Part shown: positions 54,817-64,000 of the stretch, piece after piece | Layout: every line of letters begins with the position of its first letter | How positions within the stretch are numbered: the stretch's first letter is position 1 | Assembly: GCF_905171765.1 (NCBI RefSeq) | Contig: NC_053391.1 | Coordinates: forward strand, 268,016,771 to 268,080,770 | Direction: 5' to 3' | Source: Bufo bufo | Lineage: Eukaryota; Chordata; Amphibia; Anura; Bufonidae | Length of the DNA: 64,000 nucleotides | The notes under the pieces: generated by a model | Seen by the model: only the letters and a program-made list of their open reading frames with translations | Database searches by the model: none | What the model was told of the DNA's origin: nothing | Made by a program: the position numbers and the translations under genes

Positions 54817-55290
54817 TGTGTGTCCACGACCTCGTACACTATGTCTCTGCACATAATCCAACAGTATATAGATGCAACCATCACCCCTATAGCCTCGCAG
54901 GTCATTTTCCCTGAAATAATATGCACGATCCCTAACCTCATGATGATATATATCAAAGATGCTGTAAGTGACATCTAATCCCTTAGATGGATCACACTAA
55001 TAAATATGTCTGCAGGGAAATCTATGATCGCTATTTTTGACCGCCAATAGGTTCCCCCACTCATGTGGTTGCTATTAGCAGCAACACTCCCCAGCATCAC
55101 CACTGTAAACCTGTAGTGGGTGCCACACAGCGGGAGGAGCAGTGTGACACACCTCCGCTGTGATTGGCTACCCTCTGTGACTGCGCTTGCTGGGGGAGGA
55201 GTTAGAGCTATTTAGAGCTGGCAGCCGGTACGGCCGTCACAGCGCCGATGCACTGCGATCCTGCACGCCACTGGCTGGCTTTGAAGCAGG
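54817..55290 (+). repeat. Penelope plus copy, 3' region
   Basis: An inverted copy of about 48770-49530: shared blocks include gtccacgacctcgtacacta, tgtggttgctattagcagca and ggaggagttagagct. It stops near 55290 without the hammerhead motif present on the minus copy. Confidence 0.82.
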
Positions 55291-55349
55291 GCCCCCCTGT
55301 GGAGCTCATTACCTCTGCTACCTTTTCAGCAGATGGTTGGTGTGGGAAC

Positions 55350-56110
55350 ATGGCTGACAGTGAATATTAATCCATATTCCTCACATGTACAGTTGCCCTA
55401 ATATCACATGGTGAAACCAAGGTCTCCTCAAGACGTAGATTAGAATAGTAGGATGTTCTGTTCATCCCATTTAGTAAATGATGATTTAAACAACCCTCAA
55501 ATTAGGGAAATTCACCACACCCTGGTCACAACACATCATAATTTTAGTCAGTGAAAGGCTTGTTCGTCCACCATGCCAGATAAATCTGCAAAAAAGCTGA
55601 TTCCAAACCTCTGACATCAGAATGTTTTAAGAGCAGGGGGATCGTCTGTAAAGGATAGAGCAATTTAGAAAATACTCATCCATTGATGAGGTGACAGCAG
55701 CCAAGGATTGACAGTGGCACAGAGTGCCAATGCTGTAGTTCCAATTTTATTTTCATGATTAATGGAGGGTAATTTAGGTTGTATAAAGATTGAGGAGTGC
55801 ACCCAATTTTAACCCCAAGATATGTAATGTACGATTGTGAAGGGCGAATTCCAGAACAAGAAGTCCCAATGTCCTCCCTTTGCAGACAGTGGCAGGAGCT
55901 CACATTCTAAGACATTGATTTTGTTCCCAGAGTAGCTGCAAAATTGTGGGAGCGCACCAAGTATGGCGTCAACCTGTTTATGGGGATTCGCCAGAAAAAG
56001 TATGATATCCTCAGCGAACAGAGCTGCCTTAACCCATTGGCTCCCAACAGATATACCCTTAAACAGTGAAGAGTCACAAAGGAACCTCGCCAGTGGATCG
56101 ATAGATTAAA
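55350..56110 (-). pseudogene. L1-type LINE reverse transcriptase fragment
   Basis: Minus strand reads SQWVKAALFAEDIILFLANP near 55990, matching the FADD region of L1-group polymerases (here FAED), with ILGALPQFCSYSGNKINV downstream. Only this part is clear; frames change several times. It is probably the upstream half of the copy at 47520-48064. Confidence 0.6.
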
Positions 56111-56129
56111 TAGTAAACGCCTGTCTTAA

Positions 56130-56390
56130 TATTTGACTCCCATAATGTCCCCCTGTACTCCCAGTATACAATGCTCCCCCCAGTGCAAGTATATAACGCT
56201 TCCCCAGTGCCAGTATATAACGCTGCACCTAGTTGCCAGTATATAATTTTTCCCCCAGTGCCTTGGTGACCTTAGTGCCAGTATGCAATGCTCCCCCCAG
56301 TGACTTGGTGCCACCAGTGCCCAGTATATAATGCTCCCCCCAATGCCTTGGTGCTCTCAGTGCCAGTATATAATGTTCCCCCTATGGGCA
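56130..56390. repeat. Minisatellite of ccccagtgccagtatataa type
   Basis: About eight imperfect copies of a 28-45 bp unit built from cccccagtgcc, agtatataa and cgct/tgct. It shares ccccagtgcca with the array at 1-428. Confidence 0.8.
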
Positions 56391-56645
56391 ACATTCATGC
56401 GGATTCCGCAGACTGATACAGACCCATTCTATTTTTTTGCGGTGCGGAGGCGCGTGGAGAAACCCCACGGAAGCACTACGGAGTTCCTCCGTTCCGCACC
56501 GCACCTTCCGGATTGCAGACCCATTCAAGTGAATGGGTGCACATCCGTGATGTGGGGTGCACACGGCTGGTGCCCAGAAATTGCGGACCCGCTGTTTGCG
56601 GGCCGCAATACGGGAACGGCAGGGAAACGGCCATGTGCATGAGCC
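56391..56645. repeat. MITE-like fragment
   Basis: It has acccattcaagtgaatgggt (inverted pair) and ends gccatgtgcatgagccc. The left counterpart is not clear. Non-coding. Confidence 0.45.
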
Positions 56646-57083
56646 CTTTGTGTCTGTACTCTAATTTTTGAGGACATAGTCCCAGTTAATGATTAGCATC
56701 TCTAAGCTGAAAAGATTTTGCCTTTCTAAATTTCAAAATTGTTATGCCTACTTGATTAATCAGTTTTGAATGACAATTGGAAGTTTATTTTATGATGGAC
56801 GCTATTTCCCCCAACCTGCACCTCTGTTGGTCTATCAGGTCTACTGGTTAATATTAAGCCCAAAAGGGCCATCCCTCTAGATGGATCCTGCACCATTTGG
56901 AAAAGGTAATTCATTTAGATATTGACAAGAACCTGTATCCTTTATGAGATTCATAGGTTTCATTTTTTTAATTGATATCTGCGTAGTTGAAGTCCCTCAC
57001 AATCACTAAACTCATTATGATTTGCCACCTCATCTATTTCTCTTATGATGCAGACATGTTTTATTGTCTGTTTTTTGTTTTTT

Positions 57084-57265
57084 CTTAAAGGGGTTGTCCA
57101 GTTTCATGATGTTAACGGTCTATCCTCAGGATAGCTTGAGCTATCAATGGGCCCTTCAAACAACTGTTCGGTGGGGGTTACGGCAGTAGGACCCCGGCCA
57201 GTCTGATATAGATGATGTATCCTGAGGATGTCTTCAGTATCATGATTCTTGACAACCCCTTTAAG
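57084..57265. mobile_element. Short MITE, cttaaaggggttgtccag ends
   Basis: The 18-bp termini are inverted with two mismatches. Subterminal tatcctcaggata and tatcctgaggat also mirror. Total 182 bp, non-coding. Confidence 0.8.
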
Positions 57266-57429
57266 TTGTATTAAATTTTATTATACGCCTCGATTTATAC
57301 ACTCCTTGTTTTATGACAAATAGTAAAATGGTAAAAATAGTAAAAGAACTGATATAAATGCTGTTGCGGTCTGCAGAACCTTTGACCTGTGCTTTTTATG
57401 CAGTTTCTTATTTAAATTGTAATTGTATT

Positions 57430-57470
57430 GTAACCTGATGAAGAAGGAATTTTTCCCTTGAAACGTGTCT
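57430..57470 (+). ncRNA. Hammerhead-ribozyme-like motif
   Basis: Plus strand: ctgatga at 57435-57441, an aagg ... cctt stem, gaaac at 57460-57464, then gt and gtc (a canonical GUC triplet). Stem I is not convincing, so this may be a decayed copy of a Penelope terminal hammerhead. Confidence 0.5.
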
Positions 57471-57724
57471 AAAAAAAAAAACTGAAACCAGAAGAAACTA
57501 TGCAGAATTTCACAATCTGTTATCAAGGACTGCGCCTGAAGACTGATCCCATTTTTGCATAATTTCTTTCCATAACAGATTTCCTGCATAGACATGCCTT
57601 CACTCCAGAATTCTGGCTTCAAAAAGTCATAAAATAGGGCTTTTGCAACTTTTTTCATTTTTACACCACTCACTCCAGTTTTGAAATGTGTATAGAAAGT
57701 GGGTGTTGTTAGTTATGTTAAACT

Positions 57725-58041
57725 CTTAGGCCGCTTTGAAGATGAGCGAGTGTCACACTCCGGACTCGAAGCCCAGCACCTATCCTGAACTTCCAGCACT
57801 GCTGGGGTCACATGGCATTATATTTATTTATGATGCTATGTAACCCTTACAATTCTGGAATGTATTGGATAACACTGGCATAATGCTGTTAGTGTTATCC
57901 TATACATACCAAACCTCTAAGGGTTACATAGCATCATAAATCAATATAATGCTATGCGACCCCGGCAGTGCTGGAAGTTCAGGACAGGTGCTGCGTTGCC
58001 CGTCCGGAGAGTGACACTTACTCATCTAAAAGTGGCCTTAG
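57725..58041. mobile_element. Foldback MITE with long arms
   Basis: The arms, about 57725-57850 and 57920-58041, are inverted: gatgctatgtaaccctta, ttccagcactgc, cctgaacttccag and agtgtcac pair across the centre. The outermost bases are cttaggcc / ggcctta. Non-coding. Confidence 0.8.
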
Positions 58042-58293
58042 TGACCACCCATATGCCTTTTTACGACAGTTACTAAGGGGCCTTGGGCAGGGCCAACTTT
58101 TCACAGCGGCCCAGTCTAAGCGCTGCATGGGTCCCCCACACGAGAGCCACGCTCCTGCTCGAACAGCCTGGACCGGCAGGAGTAAGTGGTGACAGAGGGA
58201 GCGGACCGATGCGTGTATAGGCAGACTGGGACCTGGTGCAGACTACTGGTCAATGTCATTATAGCACTGACCTTAAAATGCAATGCACTATAG

Positions 58294-58440
58294 CAGGCAT
58301 CCTCAAACTGTGGCTCTCCAGCTGTTGTAAAACTAGAACTCCCACAATGCCCTGCTGTAGGCTGATACCTGTAGTCTGTTCGCGCATGCTGGGAGTTGTA
58401 TGTTTGCAACAGCTGGAGGGCCGCAGTTTGAGGATGCATG
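58294..58440. mobile_element. Small hAT MITE with 8-bp duplication
   Basis: cactatag flanks at 58286-58293 and 58441-58448. The ends caggcatcctcaaactg and cagtttgaggatgcatg are inverted (one mismatch), followed by ctccagctgttg / caacagctggag. Total 147 bp. Confidence 0.9.
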
Positions 58441-58529
58441 CACTATAGGAATAGTGCCTTGTATTTTAGAAGCGATCAAAAGATTGCCTGTTATATTCCC
58501 CTTGTGGGACTATTAAGTGGTTAAAAAAA

Positions 58530-58990
58530 GTTTTTAAAATATTAAGTAATAAAACATCCGAATAAAAATGTTTTTGTTTTTTCCATTGAAAAAAAAAACA
58601 CTTTTCAATGAAAAGAATATTGCAAAAATAAAATCTCCCCCACATGTTTTGTATTGTCGCATCTGTAGCCATCCGCACTAAACAAATATTGTGTAAATTA
58701 TCACCTACAGTGAATGCCGTAAAAAATTTATAAAATGTAAGAATTGGTAATTTTTGCTTAGTCGACCCAAAAAAAAACATAATAGCAAGAGAATCAAGGC
58801 CTCACACAGCTCTGTCGAAAGAAAAAAAAAAAAAGTTATGGGTCTTGGGATTTGGCAATGCAAAAAGATATTTTTTTTAAAACAATGGTTTTATTGCACA
58901 AAAGAAGTAAAACGTAAAGAAAAAAAAAACTATATGTATTTGGTATCCCTGTAATTGCATTGACCCAGAAAATTCATTAAAAGTCACAAA
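58530..58990. repeat. Diverged relative of the 354-bp repeat
   Basis: Holds acatgttttgtattgtcgca, gtgaatgccgtaaaaaat and tggtatccctgtaattgc blocks similar to those at 13360-13740. Poly-A rich. No termini seen. Confidence 0.5.
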
Positions 58991-59199
58991 AAATTCACAA
59001 TCTCAATCCAGTGGAAGGGTGGAGTAGGAAAACTGGGTAGACAAAAGTGTTATGTTTAAGAGTAAGACAAATTTATCAAACATCATGCGACATTGGATAA
59101 ATGTGGCATAAAGTGCCCTAACACAGACTCAAACAGTTGTCAAATACAGTGGTATAAATGAACAAATGAGGCAAATCTAAAACGTACCCTTTTTTGCTG

Positions 59200-59443
59200 T
59201 CCGCTTGACGAAACTGAGCCGGACGGATCCGTTTTCTCTGACACAATCTGGCACAATAGAAAACTAATCTGTCCTCCTATTGACTTTCAATGGAGTTCAT
59301 GACTGATCCATCTTGGCTATGTTACAGATAATACAAACTGATCCGTTCATGACGGATGCATGCGTTTGTATTATTGTAACGGATCCGTTTTTGCAGATCC
59401 ATGGCGGATCCGCCCAAAACACGAGTGTGAAAGTAGCCTAACA
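59200..59443. repeat. MITE fragment with aacggatccg blocks
   Basis: The right end reads cacgagtgtgaaagtagccta, a terminus related to that at 62060. Interior has cattgaaagtcaat-type inverted pairs (tattgactttcaatgg). The left end is not clear. Confidence 0.5.
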
Positions 59444-60285
59444 AAACTGCTACAATGGCACAGCATAATCCTGTAGGGTAGTAGAGGAGTGTTCTTACCA
59501 GTTTCAGAAGCCTCTGTGTTGTGACCCTGTGCACAGGGTTCGATTGGTATCCACAATGAAATGGGTAGTTTTGAAGGTTGGCTTTCCTGTAGGGTAGTCA
59601 GTGTTCTGTCAATGGCTAACAGTACTGTCCCTATTAGACTATATTGAGGGGTGGGGGACTATTATTCCCTAGTGACCTGACCACGGAGACCTTGCCCTGA
59701 TGAGGGTGACCCAGTCTGAATTCTCACACTAGATAGAATTGTCCTACCGTGCCCCTAGCACTGCCTGACATGCCATGTTTATATCCTCTGTATATAATTC
59801 ATCAGGGGACTTGCAGGCCAGGGACTACAGTACAAAGTAAAATGTGGCAAGCATCAAAGGAGTATCTGATACCTGGTGGAGGGAGTGAGTACCTGTGCCT
59901 CTTAGTCAGTGAACCAGGACATGGTTCAGCCTATCCAGCATGTGGAGGAGTCTGGCCTGCTCCACTAGTGTGTCTTTAAACCAGCGCCACATGCTCTTTG
60001 CCCTTGCGTCTTACTCCCCCGGGCATCTGATGTCATGTTGTCTGATGCTTTGATGTGGGAACCAATGGGGATGGAGGCTGGAAGTCAAGTGTCTTTACGA
60101 GGCATGTAGAGTGGATTTGGCCATGCTAGTTCAACATAGACTAATGTTAAGAAGGCAGCTTGGCAAAGTATTATAACATGTTTCAAAAGATTCGTTTACA
60201 GAACAGACCCAGTTAATAATGAGTCATTGTGCTGTCCAGCAAGGATGACACTGAGACACAGATAATGATATCTCTGTTAGTATTA
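59444..60285. other. Non-coding sequence, no feature recognised
   Basis: I see no coding similarity, repeat ends or exon here. The segment is 842 bp. Confidence 0.4.
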
Positions 60286-60405
60286 CAGGCAGAGGTCGCA
60301 CTACGTTTTTTTCCAGAAGAGTAAAAATACTCCTGTGACCATTTTTGAGGAGTATTTTTACCCAAGGAGGAGTACAAAAGTTGCTGTAATTCAAACACAT
60401 AATAC
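60286..60405. repeat. Hairpin repeat with gagtaaaaatac arms
   Basis: gtaaaaatactcctgtg and gaggagtatttttac form inverted arms around accattttt. Part of an interspersed repeat starting gaggtcgcactacg. Confidence 0.55.
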
Positions 60406-60547
60406 GTAGGCCTGGACTTGCTCACATCTGCGTTGGAGGCTGCGTTTGGAGCCTCTGTTGCTGATTCTGTTGAAAGCCTTACATGCAGCACTTTTTTTGT
60501 CTGGTAAAAAGACAGGATCCTTAACGGAAACTGAACGGATCCCATCA

Positions 60548-61291
60548 TAGGCCTCTTTCACACTTGCGTTGTTGGGATCCGGCATGCACTTCCGTTGCCG
60601 GAGGTGCCCGCCGGATCCGGAAAAACGCAAGTGTACTGAAAGCATTTGAAGACGGAGCCGTCTTCAAAATGCGTTCAGTGTTACTATGGCAGCCAGGACG
60701 CTATTAAAGTCCTGGTTGCCATAGTAGGAGCGGGGAGCGGGGGAGCAGTATACTTACAGTCCGTGCGGCTCCCGGGGCGCTCCAGAATGACGTCAGAGCG
60801 CCCCATGCACATGGATGACGTGATCCATGCGCTTGGGGCGCCATGACGTCACTCTGGAGCGCCCGGGGAGCCGCACGGACGGTAAGTATGCTGCTCCCCG
60901 CTACACTTTACCATGGCTGCCAGGACTTTAGCGTCCCGGCAGCCATGGTAACCACTCTGAAAAGCTAAATGTCGGGTCCGGCAATGCGCCGAAACGACGT
61001 TTAGCTTAAGGCCGGATCCGGATCAATGCCTTTCAATGGGCATTAATCCCGGATCTGGCCTTGCGGCAAGTCTTCAGGATTTTTGGCCGGAGCAAAAAGC
61101 GCAGCATGCTGCGGTATTTTCTCCGGCCAAAAAACGTTCCGTTCCGGAACTGAAGACATCCTGATGCATCCTGAACGAATTTCTCTCCATTCAGAATGCA
61201 TGGGGATCATGATCAGGATTCTTCCGGCATAGAGCCCCGACGACGGAACTCTATGCCGGAAGAAAAGAACGCAGGTGTGAAAGAGCCCATA
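60548..61291. mobile_element. MITE with ctctttcacac termini and giant palindrome
   Basis: The left terminus ctctttcacacttgcgtt and right terminus aacgcaggtgtgaaagag are inverted with one mismatch. The 0.74-kb interior is non-coding and contains a long palindrome at 60683-60955. A target-site duplication is not clear. Confidence 0.75.
60683..60955. repeat. Palindrome with about 120-bp arms
   Basis: Arms 60683-60804 and 60835-60955 are inverted copies (ctatggcagccaggacgct, cttacagtccgtgcggctcc, gcgctccagaatgacgtca and their inverses). The 30-bp spacer is itself palindromic (atggatgacgtgatccat). Each arm also has its own smaller hairpin. Confidence 0.9.
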
Positions 61292-61319
61292 GTCGGCAGA
61301 GTCTGTTCAGCTTCTTCCC

Positions 61320-61695
61320 TGTGGAGTGACAGGAGAAGGGGGAGCAGGGTCACTAGTGGGGTAACAGGAGGAGGGGGAAACAGTGTCACTAGTGAGGTGA
61401 CAGGAGGAGAGGGGACCAGGGTCATTAGTGGGGTGAGCAGGGTTACTAGTGGGGTGACAGGAGAAGAGGGGGGAGCAGGGTCACTAGTGAGGTGACAGGA
61501 GGAGGGGGGAGCAGGGTTACTAGTGGGGTGATAGGAGGAGGAGGGAGCAGGGTTACTAGTGGGGTGACAGGAGGAGGGGGAGCAGGGTTACTAGTGGGGG
61601 GACAGGAGGAAGGGAGAGCAGGGTTACTAGTGGGGTGACAGGAGGAAGGGGGAGCAGGGTACTAGTGGGGTGACAGGAGGTGGGGGGAGCAGAGA
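61320..61695. repeat. G-rich minisatellite, about 33-40 bp unit
   Basis: About eleven copies of ggggtgacaggaggaggggg plus agcagggttactagt. Copies differ by small indels and t/c changes. Not coding. Confidence 0.88.
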
Positions 61696-61739
61696 ACTGG
61701 GAGACTGGACCATGATTGTGGGAGGGGGGGAATCGCTGA

Positions 61740-62062
61740 CTTGAAGACAGACAGGCCGAGCTCTTCACTGACACAACTCTCCCAGCCCACCCCATTGAAA
61801 TGTATTAGTGCTGGATCCGGCATTAAAAATACCGCAATGCATGCGCAGACCGGTAAAAATTTGAAAAAATATATAAATGATCCGTTTATCCGGATGACAT
61901 CCGGAAAGACGGATCTGTTCTTCCAATGTATTTGTAAGCTGGATCCGGATCCGTCTACAAATGTTGTCCGTTTGCATGCAGATTGCCAGATCCGACAGGC
62001 AGTTCCAGCGACGGAACTGCGTGCCGGATCACTCTGCCGCATGTGTGAAAGTAGCCCTTTTT
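61740..62062. repeat. MITE half with tgtgaaagtagccc end
   Basis: Contains cattgaaatgtattagtgct, ggatgacatccgg and gacggaactgcgtgccggat. The right terminus is gcatgtgtgaaagtagccc. No matching left terminus, so it is a partial copy. Confidence 0.5.
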
Positions 62063-62304
62063 TTTTTTTTTTAAGATTTTAGAAAAATCTTGTTTTTGTG
62101 TTGCCATATTCTGAAACCCATCTTTTTTTTTTCCAAGTGATTCTTATGTAGAGGGCTCTTTTTTTTCTTTTCTTTTTTCATTTGAAACTTTTTTACCCTC
62201 CACAAACACTGTGCATGCCGCGGTCAGCGCTGACAGCGACATACAAGGGTTTAATGTGCTGGCAACGTTGTATTCACCGATGCCTGTGTATACAGCTACA
62301 GGAC

Positions 62305-62620
62305 TTAAAGGGGTTGTGTCACTTCAGCAAGTGGCATTTATTATGTAGAGAAAGTTAATACCGGGCACTTACTAATGTATTGTGATGGTTTTCATGGTTA
62401 CGACTAGAGATGAGCGAATTTCATATTTTGAAATTGGTTCACACTTCGTTTGTTGGTTAAAGGTGAATTGCGTTATGGATTCCGTTACCACAGACCATAA
62501 CGCAATTCTATGAAGGAATGTATAACGGAATGCCTTTAAAAGCATTCCTCTTATTTTGTGCGGTTCCAGTCAAAAACGTTTTTCGGCTAACAGCCTTCTT
62601 CAGTACAACTGGAAAGGCAT
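62305..62620 (-). repeat. Repeat with hammerhead-like core (Penelope-type?)
   Basis: Starts acttaaaggggttgtgtcac, passes through an inverted pair (gcgttatgg / ccataacgc, 62471-62505) and ends in a hammerhead-like motif. It is likely a composite of a MITE fragment and a Penelope terminal piece. Confidence 0.4.
62566..62612 (-). ncRNA. Hammerhead-ribozyme-like motif
   Basis: Minus strand: ccagt, ttgta, ctgaaga (CUGANGA with N=A), ggc-tgtta-gcc stem II, gaaa, aacgtttt forming a possible stem III, then actgg pairing with ccagt. The triplet before stem I is unclear. Confidence 0.45.
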
Positions 62621-64000
62621 ATAAAAAGTCACAATAGGTGCGCAATAATCATACAGCACATAATATATCGGTATACAATTTGAACAGAAGAAGAAAATAA
62701 TATTGATATAACATATTGAAAGAACGCAGTCTGTCCTCAGGGGATTCTGGGGGATCCTTGACATCGGAGGTGCCTTCGGCGGGGTGGAGGACGTAGGGGG
62801 TGGGCTAATTATTCAATGGATCACTTGGATGTTGTGCGGGGGTTCGGGTTTGGCGATCAATCATCATAATACGTTATAGGCAGGTATGTACAGAAAGGTA
62901 GGTGGAATTAAGGAATGAATAGGAGAATTACAACATGAGGTACATCCTGTCAGGAGCTGAAGTAGTAGGTATAATGGCATATAATGGTTACAGAGGAACA
63001 ATTAGATGTGTGGATAGGAGGGGTACTTCCTATCCATGGATGCAGGGTCTTCTGGTATTAATTCAAGCATCATATTTTTGGGCATAGTACAAAAGCATCA
63101 TATAATTCAGGCATCATCAGGCATAGTGCAAAATACCATTTCATAGTTGTGCATAGTAGAGGCGAAAAAACAATTGAGGTATAAAGACCACGACATGTGG
63201 CAGTATATTGATTCTTACCCGGATCAGGCCGCATACAGTGAAATTGCAAGCATTAAGAGCGAGGTCCCCTCAGTGGGTGGCAGGAAGCTGCGTGTCAAGT
63301 GGGCTCTGTGTCCCTGTTTGGCGTGTGTTCCGGTAGGCTTCGGCCTGTATGCCGGATCGCCATGGGGGTACCTGTGTCTCCGATCCCCTTATTAAGGGAG
63401 TCGGCGTGGCGGCGGGACTGGTGGGGCGGGTACTGGGTGGCGTACTACCGGAGGATTAAAGATGGCTCTGGTGAATCAATGAATAAGGCTAGGTCTACAC
63501 GATGGCTCTGGTGAATCAATTGCGCATGCGCGCGCAACGTTGGAGCATGCGCAGGACCGGCCAGTTGTCAGGAACAGTGTGTATCTAGAAGCGCATGCGT
63601 GCGGGGGCTGACTTGAGCTGCGATGCTGTTCTGCAGGGAGAGGGCTATGAATAGCTGGTAGCGGGCATGGGCTTTAAGGAATGGCTGTGATTATGATAGT
63701 GGGTTAATTGTGACAGGGGGTTTATTTTGACAGACCAAGTGGCTACTATGTCGTGGTATTGGATAAGGCTAATAATGATGGTGCATATATTTACCCAAGG
63801 ACTATGACCAGGAGGATATGCCAAAAAGGATATAATTTATGCGGCTCATGATGGGGTTGGTAAAGGTCAATATCTGCTCTAGAATGAGAATAGAGGTGCC
63901 GTTAGTACTATCCTGGATATAGAAACAACTCCATGCAAATTCATAATGGCAATGGCGGCTAATAGTCATAATCGTAACAGTACAGACAGAGACACGTGAT
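62621..64000. other. Non-coding sequence, no gene recognised
   Basis: No exon or transposon protein is visible. A 20-bp direct repeat, gatggctctggtgaatcaat, occurs at 63461-63480 and 63501-63520 with 20 bp between. The 63300-63650 part is GC-rich with gcatgcgc blocks. The open frames at 63147-63514 show no recognisable domain. Confidence 0.4.

Overview
The window looks like nuclear DNA of an anuran amphibian with a large, repeat-rich genome. It is eukaryotic: three spliced exons with GT/AG borders, no operons. The repeat set (short inverted-repeat elements with ggggttctcc or ggggttgtcc ends, DIRS elements, frog-type Penelope elements, a Gmr1-like Ty3 element, Tc1 and piggyBac elements, a V-SINE-like copy) is what amphibian genomes carry. 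Species cannot be named from this.

The only host gene I can support is PARL, the mitochondrial inner-membrane rhomboid protease, on the + strand. Three consecutive exons are seen at 1231-1301, 7559-7660 and 25650-25747, with compatible phases (1-0, 0-0, 0-2). They carry the catalytic serine (GASGA, split exactly by an intron) and the catalytic histidine (HAAHLGG). Upstream exons and the last coding exon are not visible, so 1-1230 is probably intron and 25748-64000 is intron and/or downstream sequence.

Layout. 1-428: poly-C minisatellite. 1302-7558: intron with a CR1 LINE (minus) and several MITEs. 7661-25649: an 18-kb intron swollen by one DIRS element (11255-25369) that contains a 3.6-kb TTAA element (12368-15963) and a Tc1-like element (16698-22194); the latter holds a piggyBac copy with a transposase broken by one stop, which itself holds a solo LTR. 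26110-35125: a Gmr1-like Ty3 retrotransposon with a SCAN-like capsid and integrase before reverse transcriptase, interrupted by a hAT MITE and by a younger non-autonomous LTR element. 35145-37082: a MITE split by a Tc1 element. 38441-38676: V-SINE-like copy. 39347-47127: a second DIRS element (minus) sitting in a foldback element flanked by a 15-bp direct repeat and carrying two further insertions with hammerhead-like motifs. 47520-56110: an L1-type LINE split by two head-to-head Penelope-like copies, one of which holds another Tc1 element. 56130-64000: minisatellites, MITEs, a large palindrome and more hammerhead-like motifs.

Target-site duplications and reading frames that resume on the far side of each insertion allow the order of events to be read. 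The most unusual signals are hammerhead-ribozyme-like cores at five sites associated with Penelope-type sequence, the SCAN-like Gmr1 element with copia-like gene order, and insertion nesting five levels deep inside the PARL intron that separates the two catalytic residues.
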